This document shows positions 53,971 to 64,000 of a stretch of 64,000 nt of DNA, piece by piece. The position numbers and the translations under genes are program-made. Each line of letters begins with the position of its first letter. The stretch's first letter is position 1. The notes below the pieces were generated by a model. That model saw only the letters and a list, made by a program, of their open reading frames with translations, was not told where the DNA came from and did not search any database. Source of the stretch: Panorpa germanica (taxonomy: Eukaryota > Arthropoda > Insecta > Mecoptera > Panorpidae); the NCBI GenBank assembly GCA_963678705.1, contig OY783214.1:1860001-1924000 (forward strand), in the 5' to 3' direction.

Positions 53971-54880
53971 TGTTACGGATTTGCGGGCGACTGAGCATAC
54001 AAAAATTATAGTTATAAAATAATAGCTGGAATTAGCAGAAAAGGTTGCGCATCCCTGCACAAATATCTAGACATTTCGATAACGAAGCTGTTTACTAGTT
54101 GGCGCATAACTTTAACGCGTGTGTGTTCCTGGAAATGAACATAAACAACTGCTTTATTATTGTTTACATGTGAACGTTCTAGAATCAAATACTACGCGTA
54201 TGGAGTGGAACGTCATAGAAATAGTCGGAAGGTCAAACAGCGTATTTGGATAATTATAGGAATATTCTAGAAAGTCAGAAGTGTCGTGATCAGGGGTAGT
54301 CTGCTGCGTAAACCGCTAATATAAAAGGAGCAAAGCATCGCGTCGCGAGTCAGTCAGCGTTAGTAAGAGAGGCAGTCCGCGAGTAATAATAGTCAGTTTT
54401 TACAACAGCAGTCAGACCGCAAGAAAACATCAGCCAGTAAAACTAATAAGTGAAATAATAAACCGTAATAATTGTAAAGTAGTTGTAATTGTTTTTGTGT
54501 TAATAAATAAAGTTTATAAAAGTGTCAATCCTTCTTTAATTTGAATTGTGGCTATTTCTAAATATAAGTTACAACGCGACTAAATAGTGTAAATAATTGC
54601 TTCCGCTCGGCAATCAACTAAAAGAACCTCAGTCGCAGGCGTAATACGGCGTATATTTAGAAGGTTCGAGAATCCTAGTCTCCCTTCCCTTAATCCTCGC
54701 TCGCACATACAAATTTTGTACATTTGGCGTCATAGAAGGTTCCAGAGCCAGACTCCCTTCATTCCCCTTTTACGCCCTTACAAGTTTGTATCATTTGGTG
54801 TTAGAAGCTGAAGAGGATAGTTGCTACGAGCATACGTCTCGTCGTCGTCCGCCGTCGCCACGTCCAGTAAAATTGTAACA
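53971..54880 (+). repeat. 5' LTR of reduced gypsy element
   Basis: 910 bases, TGTTAC...GTAACA. It contains a 'tataaaaggagcaaagc' TATA-like region (about 54321) and AATAAA signals near 54505, consistent with an LTR promoter and polyadenylation unit. Confidence 0.92.
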
Positions 54881-55144
54881 TTTGGTGTCAGAAGTGGGAT
54901 AGCTACAGTTAAGGCCGCTGCAGAGAGAATTCCAAGAAGAAAAACGGAGAAGTCTGAAACTGCGTTTCCGAAGAGACTTCCAGAAACTTCTAGTCGGGAT
55001 TTGCAGCAAGAAGGATTTTTTCGAAGAGGAAGGTTCGAGAAAACGGTAATAATAATTTCAAAGAAACTCTAGAGAATTCTAGAACCTTCCAGAAACTTCT
55101 AGAAAGTAGTTTTAAAACAATTTACAACGCAACACACAACAAAA

Positions 55145-56020
55145 ATGGAGGCAGACTTATTAACAGAATTAAGAGAAATAAGAAAATTAATGCTAATGCA
55201 ATTTGCAAAGGAAGAAAAAACCAAAGAAGAAATGTTTGAGAAATTTCAAGAACAAAATGCTATTAGAAGAGAATTACAAGAACAGGCACGAAAGTCTAAA
55301 GAAGAGATGTTCGAGAAAATTCAAGAGCAGGCCGAAAAGTTTAAAGAAGAGATGATCCAGAAATTTCAAGAACAGGCTGAAAAAAGTAAAATAATTCAAG
55401 AACAGACGGAAAGGTCCAAAGAACAAATATGCGAGAAGTGTAATTCGTTGCAAGCGCAGTTGCAAGCTGTTGAAGAAGCTTGCTGGGGATCTAAAATGGA
55501 ATTAGAAACGCGTAAAGATAAAGGAGAAGAAAATGTGGCAGAAGGTCTCCAACAAGAGTTGGCGGAGACAAAAATTGAAGAAATGGAAAAACGCGTTGAA
55601 ATCGTCCAAAAGAACAGTAAGCAAGCTACAGAAGAAAGATCAGCGGACCCAGTGACTGACATCGAACGATATGTGAACCGTGCTGCAGGTAAAGCCCCCA
55701 GATATTTCGCAAGCGCTGTACGTGAGCGCAGAATAAAGGAGGCCATTTTATTGGCTAAGCCGAAGAACATAAACGAGGCCCTGGCAGCTGCGCTTCAGAT
55801 GGAAACTGTCAGCCATATACCTGAAGTGAACTACGCATGGAGCGCCTTCAATGCATTCTACACCCTACAAGCTACTCGGGCCATGGACAAACAACAGAAT
55901 CTGGATCAAGGAAATGGAAACATAAACCGGTGTAATTTAAGAAGAAGAAGAGGAATTCAATGGCCTTACGACAGGGGCAGAAAATCTATTGCGAATGGCG
56001 CAAACTTCCCTCACCACTAA
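55145..56020 (+). pseudogene. gypsy gag-like coiled-coil ORF
   Basis: 291 residues from ATG 55145 (MEADLLTELREIRKLMLMQF). The first ~110 residues are a repetitive glutamine/glutamate/lysine coiled coil (KEEMFEKIQEQAEKFKEEMI) with internal ~20-residue repeats. The later part has RYVNRAAGKAPRYFASAVRE and INEALAAALQMETV, which resemble gypsy gag capsid text. It ends in an arginine-rich stretch without zinc knuckles. It is the only long frame left in this element. Confidence 0.65.
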
Positions 56021-56329
56021 CAAACAATAGAAGGGAATAGGTCCAAACAGGTGAAGACCTAAAAAGCTCCCTAGCAGGTCCAAACAGGTGAAGACCGAAA
56101 AAGCTCCCCCGTGGAATTAGTAAGGTGAACATTTCTCGATGCATACAACCCTACAGAAGATACGGCAGAAGTTGTACTAACCCCGGTGTAAAAAGGAACT
56201 TTAGTGAAACGATGATGTCGACGACACATACATTGTGAGGACACCTTCCGAAGAGTACTGCGAAACCATGGCGCAAGAACTAGAAGAAGTCCACCCGTTT
56301 TCGTAAGAACGCCGTGAGCAATGGATTGC

Positions 56330-56560
56330 TACGTAAAGCGTTACGATTGTGGCAAACTTATTCAGCGCTTTTGCAAAGGTGATGCAGTATGGCTTAATTA
56401 TCGTAAGAAAAATAGAAGAGGAAGCACTAAGCTGTAAGCCGAAAAGGAAGGACCGTATTTGAAACTAGCCGTAAGTTGGGACGTGATCTACAACGTGCAG
56501 AGGTCAGCCCGAGGGAAAATGCATCAACGTTCACCGAGACTGGCGCGATAATGAAGGAAG
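56330..56560 (+). pseudogene. gypsy integrase C-terminal (GPY/F) remnant
   Basis: GDAVWLNYRKKNRRGS, then EKEGPYLKLAVSWDVIYNVQ and RSARGKMH, the chromodomain-proximal GPY/F module of Ty3/gypsy integrases. Fossil; the rest of the integrase is absent. Confidence 0.65.
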
Positions 56561-56652
56561 ATGAAAAATGCTCCGGATTGGAAACCAGCTGAATCAGCCG
56601 CCCGATGAAAATTATAAGCACTCGGGACGAGCGCTTTTAAAGAGGGGGAAAG

Positions 56653-57562
56653 TGTTACGGATTTGCGGGCGACTGAGCATACAAAAATTATAGTTATAAA
56701 ATAATAGCTGGAATTAGCAGAAAAGGTTGCGCATCCCTGCACAAATATCTAGACATTTCGATAACGAAGCTGTTTACTAGTTGGCGCATAACTTATACGC
56801 GTGTGTGTTCCTGGAAATGAACATAAACAACTGCTTTATTATTGTTTACATGTGAACGTTCTAGAATCAAATACTACGCGTATGGAGTGGAACGTCATAG
56901 AAATAGTCGGAAGGTCAAACAGCGTATTTGGATAATTATAGGAATATTCTAGAAAGTCAGAAGTGTCGTGATCAGGGGTAGTCTGCTGCGTAAACCGCTA
57001 ATATAAAAGGAGCAAAGCATCGCGTCGCGAGTCAGTCAGCGTTAGTAAGAGAGGCAGTCCGCGAGTAATAATAGTCAGTTTTTACAACAGCAGTCAGACC
57101 GCAAGAAAACATCAGCCAGTAAAACTAATAAGTGAAATAATAAACCGTAATAATTGTAAAGTAGTTGTAATTGTTTTTGTGTTAATAAATAAAGTTTATA
57201 AAAGTGTCAATCCTTCTTTAATTTGAATTGTGGCTATTTCTAAATATAAGTTACAACGCGACTAAATAGTGTAAACAATTGCTTCCGCTCGGCAATCAAC
57301 TAAAAGAACCTCAGTCGCAGGCGTAATACGGCGTATATTTAGAAGGTTCGAGAATCCTAGTCTCCCTTCCCTTAATCCTCGCTCGCACATACAAATTTTG
57401 TACATTTGGCGTCATAGAAGGTTCCAGAGCCAGACTCCCTTCATTCCCCTTTTACGCCCTTACAAGTTTGTATCATTTGGTGTTAGAAGCTGAAGAGGAT
57501 AGTTGCTACGAGCACACGTCTCGTCGTCGTCCGCCGTCGCCACGTCCAGTAAAATTGTAACA
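56653..57562 (+). repeat. 3' LTR of reduced gypsy element
   Basis: 910 bases, nearly identical to 53971-54880. The differences I noted lie near 56793, 57275 and 57515. Confidence 0.92.
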
Positions 57563-57629
57563 ATATTAATTGTTCGCCTTTCGGCTTTACAATCTACATT
57601 CTTAATACATTTCATAGAACTTCAATTTG

Positions 57630-59043
57630 AAATTAAACTTAATCTATTCTAGACCTTTTTATTTTCAAAAGTACTTTCTGCTTCTTCTTCTCTTGACCCT
57701 CTTCCTTCATTTTCCCTAGTTTTTTTTCATTCTCACCGTTTCCTCACCTCTTGTCTTCTTTGTCTCCTCTCGGCAAACCGTTTCCTGCTTCTCCTTCCTT
57801 ATTGCCTCTTTCTTCATGTTCCTTGTGCAATCGAGCCATAAGCTTATTTATTGTCCAATTTTTCTTTTCCTTTTTACTATTGCCGCCATCCACCTCTTTC
57901 CTTCACTGCCTCCCTTTATTAGCTGGCCAATATTCTTTTCGCTCACTACTTTTTCCTTACACTAAAACTTAATGTGCTCCAGTGTTTCGTCCTCCGTTCC
58001 GCACACCCTACACTTTCTTTCCTCACTACTTTCCCAGTATCTATTTCCTTTTTCCTCATTTCCCAATCTAAACCTTGCTGTCCTTCTTATGTGTTTTATA
58101 TCTTTTTCTATAAGGTACTGGGGTACATTACTATCCCAAATCATTTTAAATCTTGTATTGTAGTTGCCTTTTTAGATTTTTCCAATTCTTTCCTGTTGTT
58201 GTATCTCCTTATCCCTTCTCCTTAGCTTCTCTTTTACACTTGCGCCTCCTTCTCTTCTCCTCTCAGCCTCCTTGATCATTATTCCATTCCTTTCTCTTTT
58301 AAGGACCTAATCCCCCCCCTTCTTTATACTTTCCTCCCTTATTTTATTTAAAATTTTGCTTTCAGCCCTGCTCAACTTATCCTTATATTTTATTGCTCTT
58401 TCACCTGTTTTAATTCGTATCTTATCCCTTTTTAGCTCCTCCATGATTATGTATCTTGGCGTGCACCTGTCCAACCCTAGTATCCATTTAATATATTTCT
58501 CCTGTATTCTTTCCAACTTCTCTTGCTCCTTTCACCACCAAATCTCTGTTTCATACATCATCATACTGGTTATTAATCTGTCGAACATCCATAGTCTCTT
58601 TTGTATGTTCCCCCCAAATACCTTTTCTCCTAATCCCCACACCCGTCGCATTGCTCACTCCGCCTTCTTTGCTACCTCCCTTGTCTGAGCCTTTTCTCCA
58701 TTGTTCTTTTTAAAAGTGTAACCCAGAAAAATTCCTCTACTTCCTCAATGATAATCTCCTGTAGCTCTCTTACCCTTTTTGATAACAGGACTATATCATC
58801 AGCATATGCTAAAGTCCATATCTTGTTGTGTCTTCCTATTAGCACCCCTCCCCCATCTTGTCCTCTTTCCATTACCCCCTCCAAATCTGCTGTATATATC
58901 GCAAATAAAATGGGAGTCAGAGTACAACCTTGCCTCACCCCCTTGTTTGTCCAGAATTCTTCTGACTCTTCACCCCCAACTCTTATTCGCATTTTTGTCT
59001 CCTTGTAAATTGCTTCAATACTTTCCACTATATCCTCATCTAT
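57630..59043 (-). pseudogene. Truncated LINE RT and C-terminal domain
   Basis: Coding part of the nested LINE. 59028-58672: GVRQGCTLTPILFAIYTADL, then GGGVLIGRHNKIWTLAYADD (intact YADD) and VRELQEIIIEEVEE. 58516-58307: MERIQEKYIKWILGLDRCTP, RYIIMEELKRDKIRIKTGER. 58144-57962: RTARFRLGNEEKGNRYWESS, EERKCRVCGTEDETLEHIKF, a C-x2-C-x7-H zinc motif. The order is RT palm, thumb, then a C-terminal zinc region. Frame changes separate the pieces, and the RT N-terminus and endonuclease are missing. Confidence 0.72.
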
Positions 59044-59059
59044 TAGATAGCTGCTTATA
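59044..59059. repeat. 16-bp target duplication, right
   Basis: TAGATAGCTGCTTATA, partner of 53894-53909. The R1-clade RT sequence resumes after it. Confidence 0.85.
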
Positions 59060-60540
59060 ATTCTTGTCAGCTAATCACTGACTTCAAATGCTTTCAGCGC
59101 TTTTATGATTCCATCCCAAAGTGCTGGATTAATGGCATTCTTGATGCCTAGCGTTACCAACACTCCATATTTCCTGTTCCGGTGCGCCTTGAGTTTTATA
59201 TTCTCTACCGACCTCTTGATCTGGATCATAGCATTAATAGTTGACCTTTTCTTTCTGAATCCTTATTGGTTCTTTGAGAGTTTTAGTTCAACTTCCCCTG
59301 TTAACCTGACTGCTACTAGCTGCTCGAGAACTTTTCCTATGACGTCCAGAAGACATATTAGTCTATATTTAGCCTCCAGGTCTCCTTCTTTTTTAGGCTT
59401 CTGAATTAAGACTAATTTGACTATTTTCCACATTTTTGGAAATACTTCACTTTTTAGTTGGCCATTCATTATTTCGAGGAATTTTCTCGGGAACTCCCTA
59501 ATTGCCTCTTTGACGATTTCAGATGGAATTTGATAAGGACCTGGTGACTTTCCATTTTTAATTTTATTTGTCGCTTCCAGGAGTTTTGCTTCAGTAAAAT
59601 AGGGTATACACCTTTTCTCTATAGCTATGTATGGCCATTTGTTTGTCGCTCGTGTTGGAAACAGTTCCTTGACAGTTTTTATTAGCTTATCGCTACTTAA
59701 TTTAATTCGAGGCATCATGCTAAACTTTTTACACACAATTTTGTATCCCATGCCCCAAATATCTTGGTCAACTTCTTGGCAGGTTTTTTTCCAGGCATCT
59801 TGTTTTGCTCCTATTATTGCGATTCTGAGGAGTTTCCTTTTTTCATTGTATTCATTTCTGAATCTTTCTCTACTTTCTTCTGTGACTTCTTTGCTCTTAT
59901 TTCCTCGAGTTAACAACCTTTTTGACCTCAGACATTGCTTTTCTAACGGGGCGATGTTATCGTTCCACCTGCAGCTCTTTTATTAAAAGTGGCTTTTAGT
60001 GCTAGGTTTATTGCCTTCATTTATACCTATTTTCTTTATTTTGTACATTTCTTCTTCCAGATTTTCCACAAAGATTCCTCAAAGATTCTTTATTTATTCT
60101 CCATCTTGCTTCGCTCATTTGTGTCGTTCTAGAGTTTGCTGAAATAACATTAAAATAGATATTCCTATGAAAGCTAAGGTTAACTTCCTTCGCCACTTTC
60201 TATTCTGTTATTCGATTGGCTATTTCTTTAGATGTTAGTGTTATATTGATATGGGATTTACTGCCTCTTTCTACAAAGGTCGGCTCTTTCCCTCTGTTCT
60301 GCCCAACTAGTGAAAGTTCTGCTATCCAGTCCACCAGTGCCTTCCCTTTCTTGTCTTCCTTTCGACCCCAAACTCGTGACTTAGCATTTAGGTCACCCGC
60401 TACTAGCACATGCTCTTTCCTGTGTTTTAAGGCTTTTTTCCAGTGCCTAAAAATAGGACTAAAATTCTTGTTCACAGAATTTTTTAAAGTATTCAACTGT
60501 GCCAGGCACTGCTGTAACTTTCAATGCTTGGCATAATGCC

Positions 60541-60916
60541 GCATTATGCGCTCCAGTTTCGTAATTGGAAAACTTTCAATATTATTATGTACAAAAGACC
60601 TCAAGATTTACAAAAATGACAGGTGAATAATGGGTGGCGCTCACCTAGAAAATGGAAATTTATATCAATTTTTCACATTTTTACATGATGAAATAGAAAA
60701 TAGCTGCCTTACCAAAATAGAAGGCTGCCCCTTTTTAGCGACACACTTCTCCGAATAAATATAAAAAAAATAATCTACCTTTGTCGATCTTGCATCCAAT
60801 TTAAACAATGAAACGATGTGATCGAATTGTTCTACAATTTCTAAGTTTTCTTTGGATATATCTTAAACTTGAAACTGAATCCTAGAATCTTTGGAACTAG
60901 ATACATCTCTTGCATA
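60541..60916. other. No gene seen
   Basis: AT-rich spacer between the R1-clade copy and the Jockey poly(A). Nothing recognisable. Confidence 0.4.
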
Positions 60917-63900
60917 TTTTTTTTTTTTTTTTTTTTTAATTCTTTAGGCAGATTGCTGAAACATCTGCCTAAGTAGGCAATAAGCTTCTTACATGATTAA
61001 TTAATTAAGACATGTAAGAGACATGTCTGACATGTGAATGCTCTCTTGTTTTTATATACAATAAACTATTATAATATATCATACATTGTACACTATTCCC
61101 TATCGCGGACCTAAAGTTAGGTTATTGGTTGATATCGCCTTAATCTGCGGGGTTCCCTGTTGTCACACACGTTCAGTTGATTCGCCAACGCATTGGGATG
61201 GTTGATTAATCTATCACTATATTTTGTGCTGGATAGGTATATTTCATCTTTGATGGATGCTATTGGGATGTCTTTCCGGATGACTTTGTAAGTGACGTAG
61301 TATGGTGCATCTACAATGAGTCGTAGTACTTTGTTTTGAAATCGCTGGATTATGGCTATATTGGAGTTGCATGCAGTACCCCAAAGCTGAATTCCGTAAG
61401 TCCAGATGGGTTTTAGAATGGTTTTATATATAAATACTTTGTTGTCCAGAGAGAGTTTTGACTTTCGACCAATTATCCAATACATTTTCCTGATTTAAAG
61501 ACCAAGCTGCTTACGCTTTGTAAAAATGTGCTTTTTCCAGGTAAGCCTTCTGTCCAAATGTATACCGAGATATTTAGCGTCATTAGATTGTGGAATTACA
61601 CAGTTACTTATTTTCACATGCGGGCAAGTTTCTCTGCTCAAGTGGTAAATGTTACATGCGTTGATTTACTTTCGTTTGCTTTTATTCGCCATTTCTTGAG
61701 CCATTCTTGAATCATATCAAGGTTATTCTGTAGATTCCGTGATGCCGATACTGGGTCTGTGTGTGATGCTAATATAGCAGTATTGTCTGCAAACGTAGCA
61801 ACGGTGGTTTTTGTAGTAGTTGGCAAATCGAAAGTATACAGAAGGTATAGTGTGGGTCCTATGACACTTCCCTGAGGGACTCCTGACTGGATGGGTTTCA
61901 ATTCAGTGCATTCGCTACCTATTTTAACCATGAAGTGCCTATTAGTCATATATGATCTCAATAGTTGATAATCTTGGTACGGAAGTATTTTGTTCAGTTT
62001 ATATTGAAGACCTATATGCCACACTTTGTCGAAGGCTTGGGCTATGTCTAGAAAAGCTGCTGAACAATATCTTTTGGCATTTAAATCTTTATAATTTGTG
62101 TTAACCAACCAACGGTTGTTCTACAGTACCGTGCTTATTGCGGAAGCCAAATTGATGTTCGGGAATTAGCTTTTTTTCATTAATGATACATTTTAACCTC
62201 TTAAGGTATATTTTTTCAAATAATTTCGATAGTATCGGCAGTAAACTAATGGGCCTATAGGAAGTAACCTCTTCCGGTTATTTCCCAGGTTTCGAAATCA
62301 TAATTATTTGAGCAACCTTCCAACTACTTGGATAGTAGTTGGTTCTAAGAATTGCATTAAAAATGAAAGTAATTAGTTTTATACTTTTCTTAGATAGTTC
62401 GAATATTATCTTTCCTGTGATTAGGTCAAAACCGGGTGATTTCCTAATATCGATTTCTTTTACTATTGTTTTCCAAGTTTCCTTGGTTGCAATTTTTTTA
62501 TGAGGAAAGTTCATTTGGAAAGGGCTGTCCAGAAAATCCAAAATACCATTTTCATCTTCTGCTGCCGTTTCTGAAGGATACGGTTTGAATACTTCCTGCA
62601 GATGATTAGCAAACATCGTAGCCTTTTCTTTATCATTCCTTGCCCATTTATTTTTCTCATCTTTGATAGAAGGGTTGTGTATCTCTGGTCTTTTCATCTT
62701 CCTTGTTGCTTTCCACAGCGAGTACTCCGTAGCTTCCGATGGTGTTAAATTTTCAAGATATTCTTGAATACATTGGTTATTATGCTCCTATATCAATTCC
62801 TTTAGGCCTTTTGTAGCTCTATTTAATTTTCTTTTATTAGTAGGTGATTTGCATAGTTGCCATTGTTTACGTAGATGTCTTTTCTCCATTATTTTCTCCT
62901 TAATGAGTAGGGGCGCATCACTCGTCTTCCCTTGGATAGCTTTATGCGTGGGAGTAGCAAACCATGCTGCTTCTTGAATGTTTCTGGTAAGGTGTTCTAC
63001 TGCTATTTCAATTTCCAGTTCAGTTTTCAGTGGTATACTTAACGAAATAGACTCATTTAGCTTTGATCTAAAAAGGTCCCAGTTAGTTCGATTATTGTGC
63101 AAGGATGGCCCAGTTTCTCTACTGCGTATTTCCTCGTATACAGTAATAATCACCGGAGAGTGATCTGATGACAAATATAAACAGGATTCCGCTTTACATT
63201 TTTTCGGGTCAACACCTTTAGTGATACAAAAATCGATCACATCCGCAACTTTTTTTACGTCAGAAGGCCAGTAAGTTGGTTCGTAAGTTGAAATTGATCT
63301 TAGATTTTTAGAACTCATTGCTTTTACTAGTTCTTTACCCTTGGTATTAGTTATTCTCGAGCCCCATGTTGGGTGCTTGGCGTTATAGTCACCCCCTGCC
63401 ATAAATTTGTTACCCAGTGTTTCAAAAAAGGTCACGTAGTGTTCCTTCTTGTTGTTGTGTTTTGGTGGACAATAAATTGCTGAGATTGTTACTGGGCTAA
63501 CTTCATTTTCAATAGTAATACTGGTGGCCTGTAAATAATCCATTGCAAACTTCTCTCTTTCATGATGTGCAATACTATCTTTCATAATTATTGCAGTTCC
63601 ACCACGTGCCTTACCATCCGGATGTCTAGTGTGGTATATTTTATATTTTGGAATACTATTGTAGTGCCGTTCAGTGAAGTGGGTCTCTGATACCATCATG
63701 ATATCTATGTCTTGGTCAATTAAAAAAGTTTTTATTTCCCGAGCGTGTTGGTGAAAACCGTTTGCGTTCCAAATACATAATTTATACCTTTGTTGTTTAT
63801 AGTTTTGTTGTTGTACTGACATTAGGCCAATTTACTAACTACGACAGTAAGTAGGTTGAGCAATGTCCCCATCTGTTCCATGAGTCTGGCAAGCATTTCT

Positions 63901-64000
63901 TCAAGCTTAACCATATTGCTGACTGGTTGGGTGCTTGTTGGTACTGTTTGATCATTAAGAGCTCGGGCGTATGATACTCCAGTTCTTATTTCTCTTTCTA
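60917..64000 (-). mobile_element. Jockey-clade LINE, third copy, 5' part beyond window
   Basis: Minus strand. Poly(A) tail at 60917-60937 (T run on plus), 3' UTR, ORF2 (63822-61117), and at 64000-63830 the C-terminus of ORF1 (SYARALNDQTVPTSTQPVSN, MVKLEEMLARLMEQMGTLLN). It belongs to the same clade as the copies at 7 kb and 48 kb. The ORF1 start and 5' UTR lie outside the window, so its target duplication cannot be checked. Confidence 0.88.
61117..63822 (-). pseudogene. Jockey ORF2 (endonuclease-RT), broken
   Basis: Starts at ATG 63822 (MSVQQQNYKQQRYKLCIWNA). The endonuclease is fully readable for 344 residues to 62788: VSETHFTERHY, HPDGKARGGTAIIM, AIYCPPKHNNKKEHY, GGDYNAKHPTWGS and SSDHSPVII. 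The RT follows in pieces. 62697-62278 ends SSWKVAQIIMISKPGK at an in-frame TAA, and the same frame continues [20 protein letters not shown]. 62108-61638: AAFLDIAQAFDKVWH, QSGVPQGSVIGPTLYLLY and FADNTAIL, where the second catalytic Asp is Asn. 61485-61117: WTYGIQLWGTACNSNIAIIQ. The stop, frame changes and lost Asp make RT inactive. Confidence 0.88.

Larger units (their letters stand above)
53971..57562 (+). mobile_element. Gypsy LTR retrotransposon with reduced interior, recent
   Basis: Two 910-base LTRs (53971-54880 and 56653-57562) beginning TGTTAC and ending GTAACA. I see about three differences between them, so the insertion is very recent. A primer-site-like TGGTGTCAGAAGTGGGAT follows the first LTR, and a purine tract (agagggggaaag) precedes the second. 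The interior is only 1.77 kb: a gag-like ORF and a short integrase C-terminal remnant. It lacks protease, RT and RNase H, so this copy is broken and nonautonomous. No clear 4-5-bp target duplication is seen. Confidence 0.9.
53910..59043 (-). mobile_element. 5'-truncated LINE (ant-type, GGV..YADD RT), split by gypsy element
   Basis: Between the 16-bp duplications, on the minus strand. It is 5'-truncated inside the RT at 59043 and ends in an AT-rich 'attatattatatta' tail at 53910-53970. Without the gypsy insert it is about 1.5 kb. Its RT and C-terminal pieces resemble ORFs common in ant genomes. I cannot name the clade with confidence (possibly R4/Dong- or CR1-related). The flanking duplication shows endonuclease-made insertion. 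Confidence 0.75.
53541..60540 (-). mobile_element. Second R1-clade LINE copy, broken and split by nested insertions
   Basis: Minus strand, same family as 1647-6668. Pieces: endonuclease (60496-60200: VLVAGDLNAKSRVWG), linker and RT start (59916-59060: GNKSKEVTEESRERFRNEYN, WKKTCQEVDQDIWGMGYKIV, CLLDVIGKVLEQLVAVRLTG) and RT end (53908-53541: GPLLWNILYDEVLKIELSEG, IALIIKAITEETLKAHA). The catalytic FADD is FAVD here. A 5.1-kb insertion divides it at SSYLEDRW, with a 16-bp duplication at its ends. Several stops and frame changes; 5' and 3' ends are missing. Confidence 0.85.

Noticed and set aside
57751-58688. Plus-strand serine/leucine/proline-rich ORFs
   Set aside because: Shadows of the minus-strand LINE coding sequence; the minus frames carry YADD and zinc motifs.
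1-64000. CRISPR arrays, operons or bacterial features
   Set aside because: The spliced host gene, the LINEs and a SINE show a eukaryotic genome; no spaced short direct repeats of CRISPR type.

Overview
This is an AT-rich arthropod nuclear window, almost certainly from an insect. The transposon mix is typical of insects: an irritans-type mariner, R1-clade and Jockey LINEs, copia, gypsy and BEL/Pao fossils. One LINE resembles ORFs I know from ant genomes, so Hymenoptera is my best guess, but it is not proven. Only one host gene is well supported. About two thirds of the window is transposable elements, many nested in one another, plus a long diverged tandem-repeat block.

Layout. 0.25-1.5 kb: mariner, minus strand, both terminal repeats present. 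1.65-6.67 kb: an apparently whole R1-clade LINE with overlapping ORF1 and ORF2, inserted in a (TA)n tract. 6.7-9.0 kb: a Jockey fragment with its probable 5' UTR and an identical ~125-bp duplication. 9.1-14.8 kb: a decayed Ty3/gypsy fossil, minus strand, with an L1/Tx1-like LINE 5' end inserted in its RT. 15.4-15.65 kb: a tRNA-derived SINE. 15.7-19.6 kb: no convincing gene. 19.65-26.8 kb: a BEL/Pao gag fossil split by a whole I-type LINE (minus strand, two open ORFs, 12-bp target duplication).

26.85-38.7 kb: a ~2-kb repeat unit in tandem, into which a copia element (29991-36724) inserted with a 5-bp duplication. The copia itself carries a 2.27-kb DNA transposon (32650-34918) with a large palindrome and a DUF4806-like ORF. 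38.7-40.1 kb: a second L1/Tx1-like fragment. 42.1-45.5 kb: the host gene, a two-exon STE24/ZMPSTE24 CAAX prenyl protease, with MITE-like repeats in its 2.1-kb intron. Sequence just 3' of this gene is repeated at 40.1 kb, suggesting an old tandem duplication.

46.2-50.5 kb: Jockey fragments, plus strand. 51.2-52.6 kb: a decayed Mutator-like transposase with a DEDDh exonuclease domain. 53.5-60.5 kb: a second R1-clade copy (minus), split by a 5'-truncated LINE with a 16-bp target duplication, which is itself split by a recent, internally reduced gypsy element with 910-bp LTRs. 60.9-64 kb: a third Jockey copy (minus) running off the window end.

The genes do not form a pathway. The host gene is a membrane zinc metalloprotease that processes prenylated CaaX proteins. 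Everything else is the machinery, or the remains, of mobile elements. The order of nesting gives a relative timeline of insertions.
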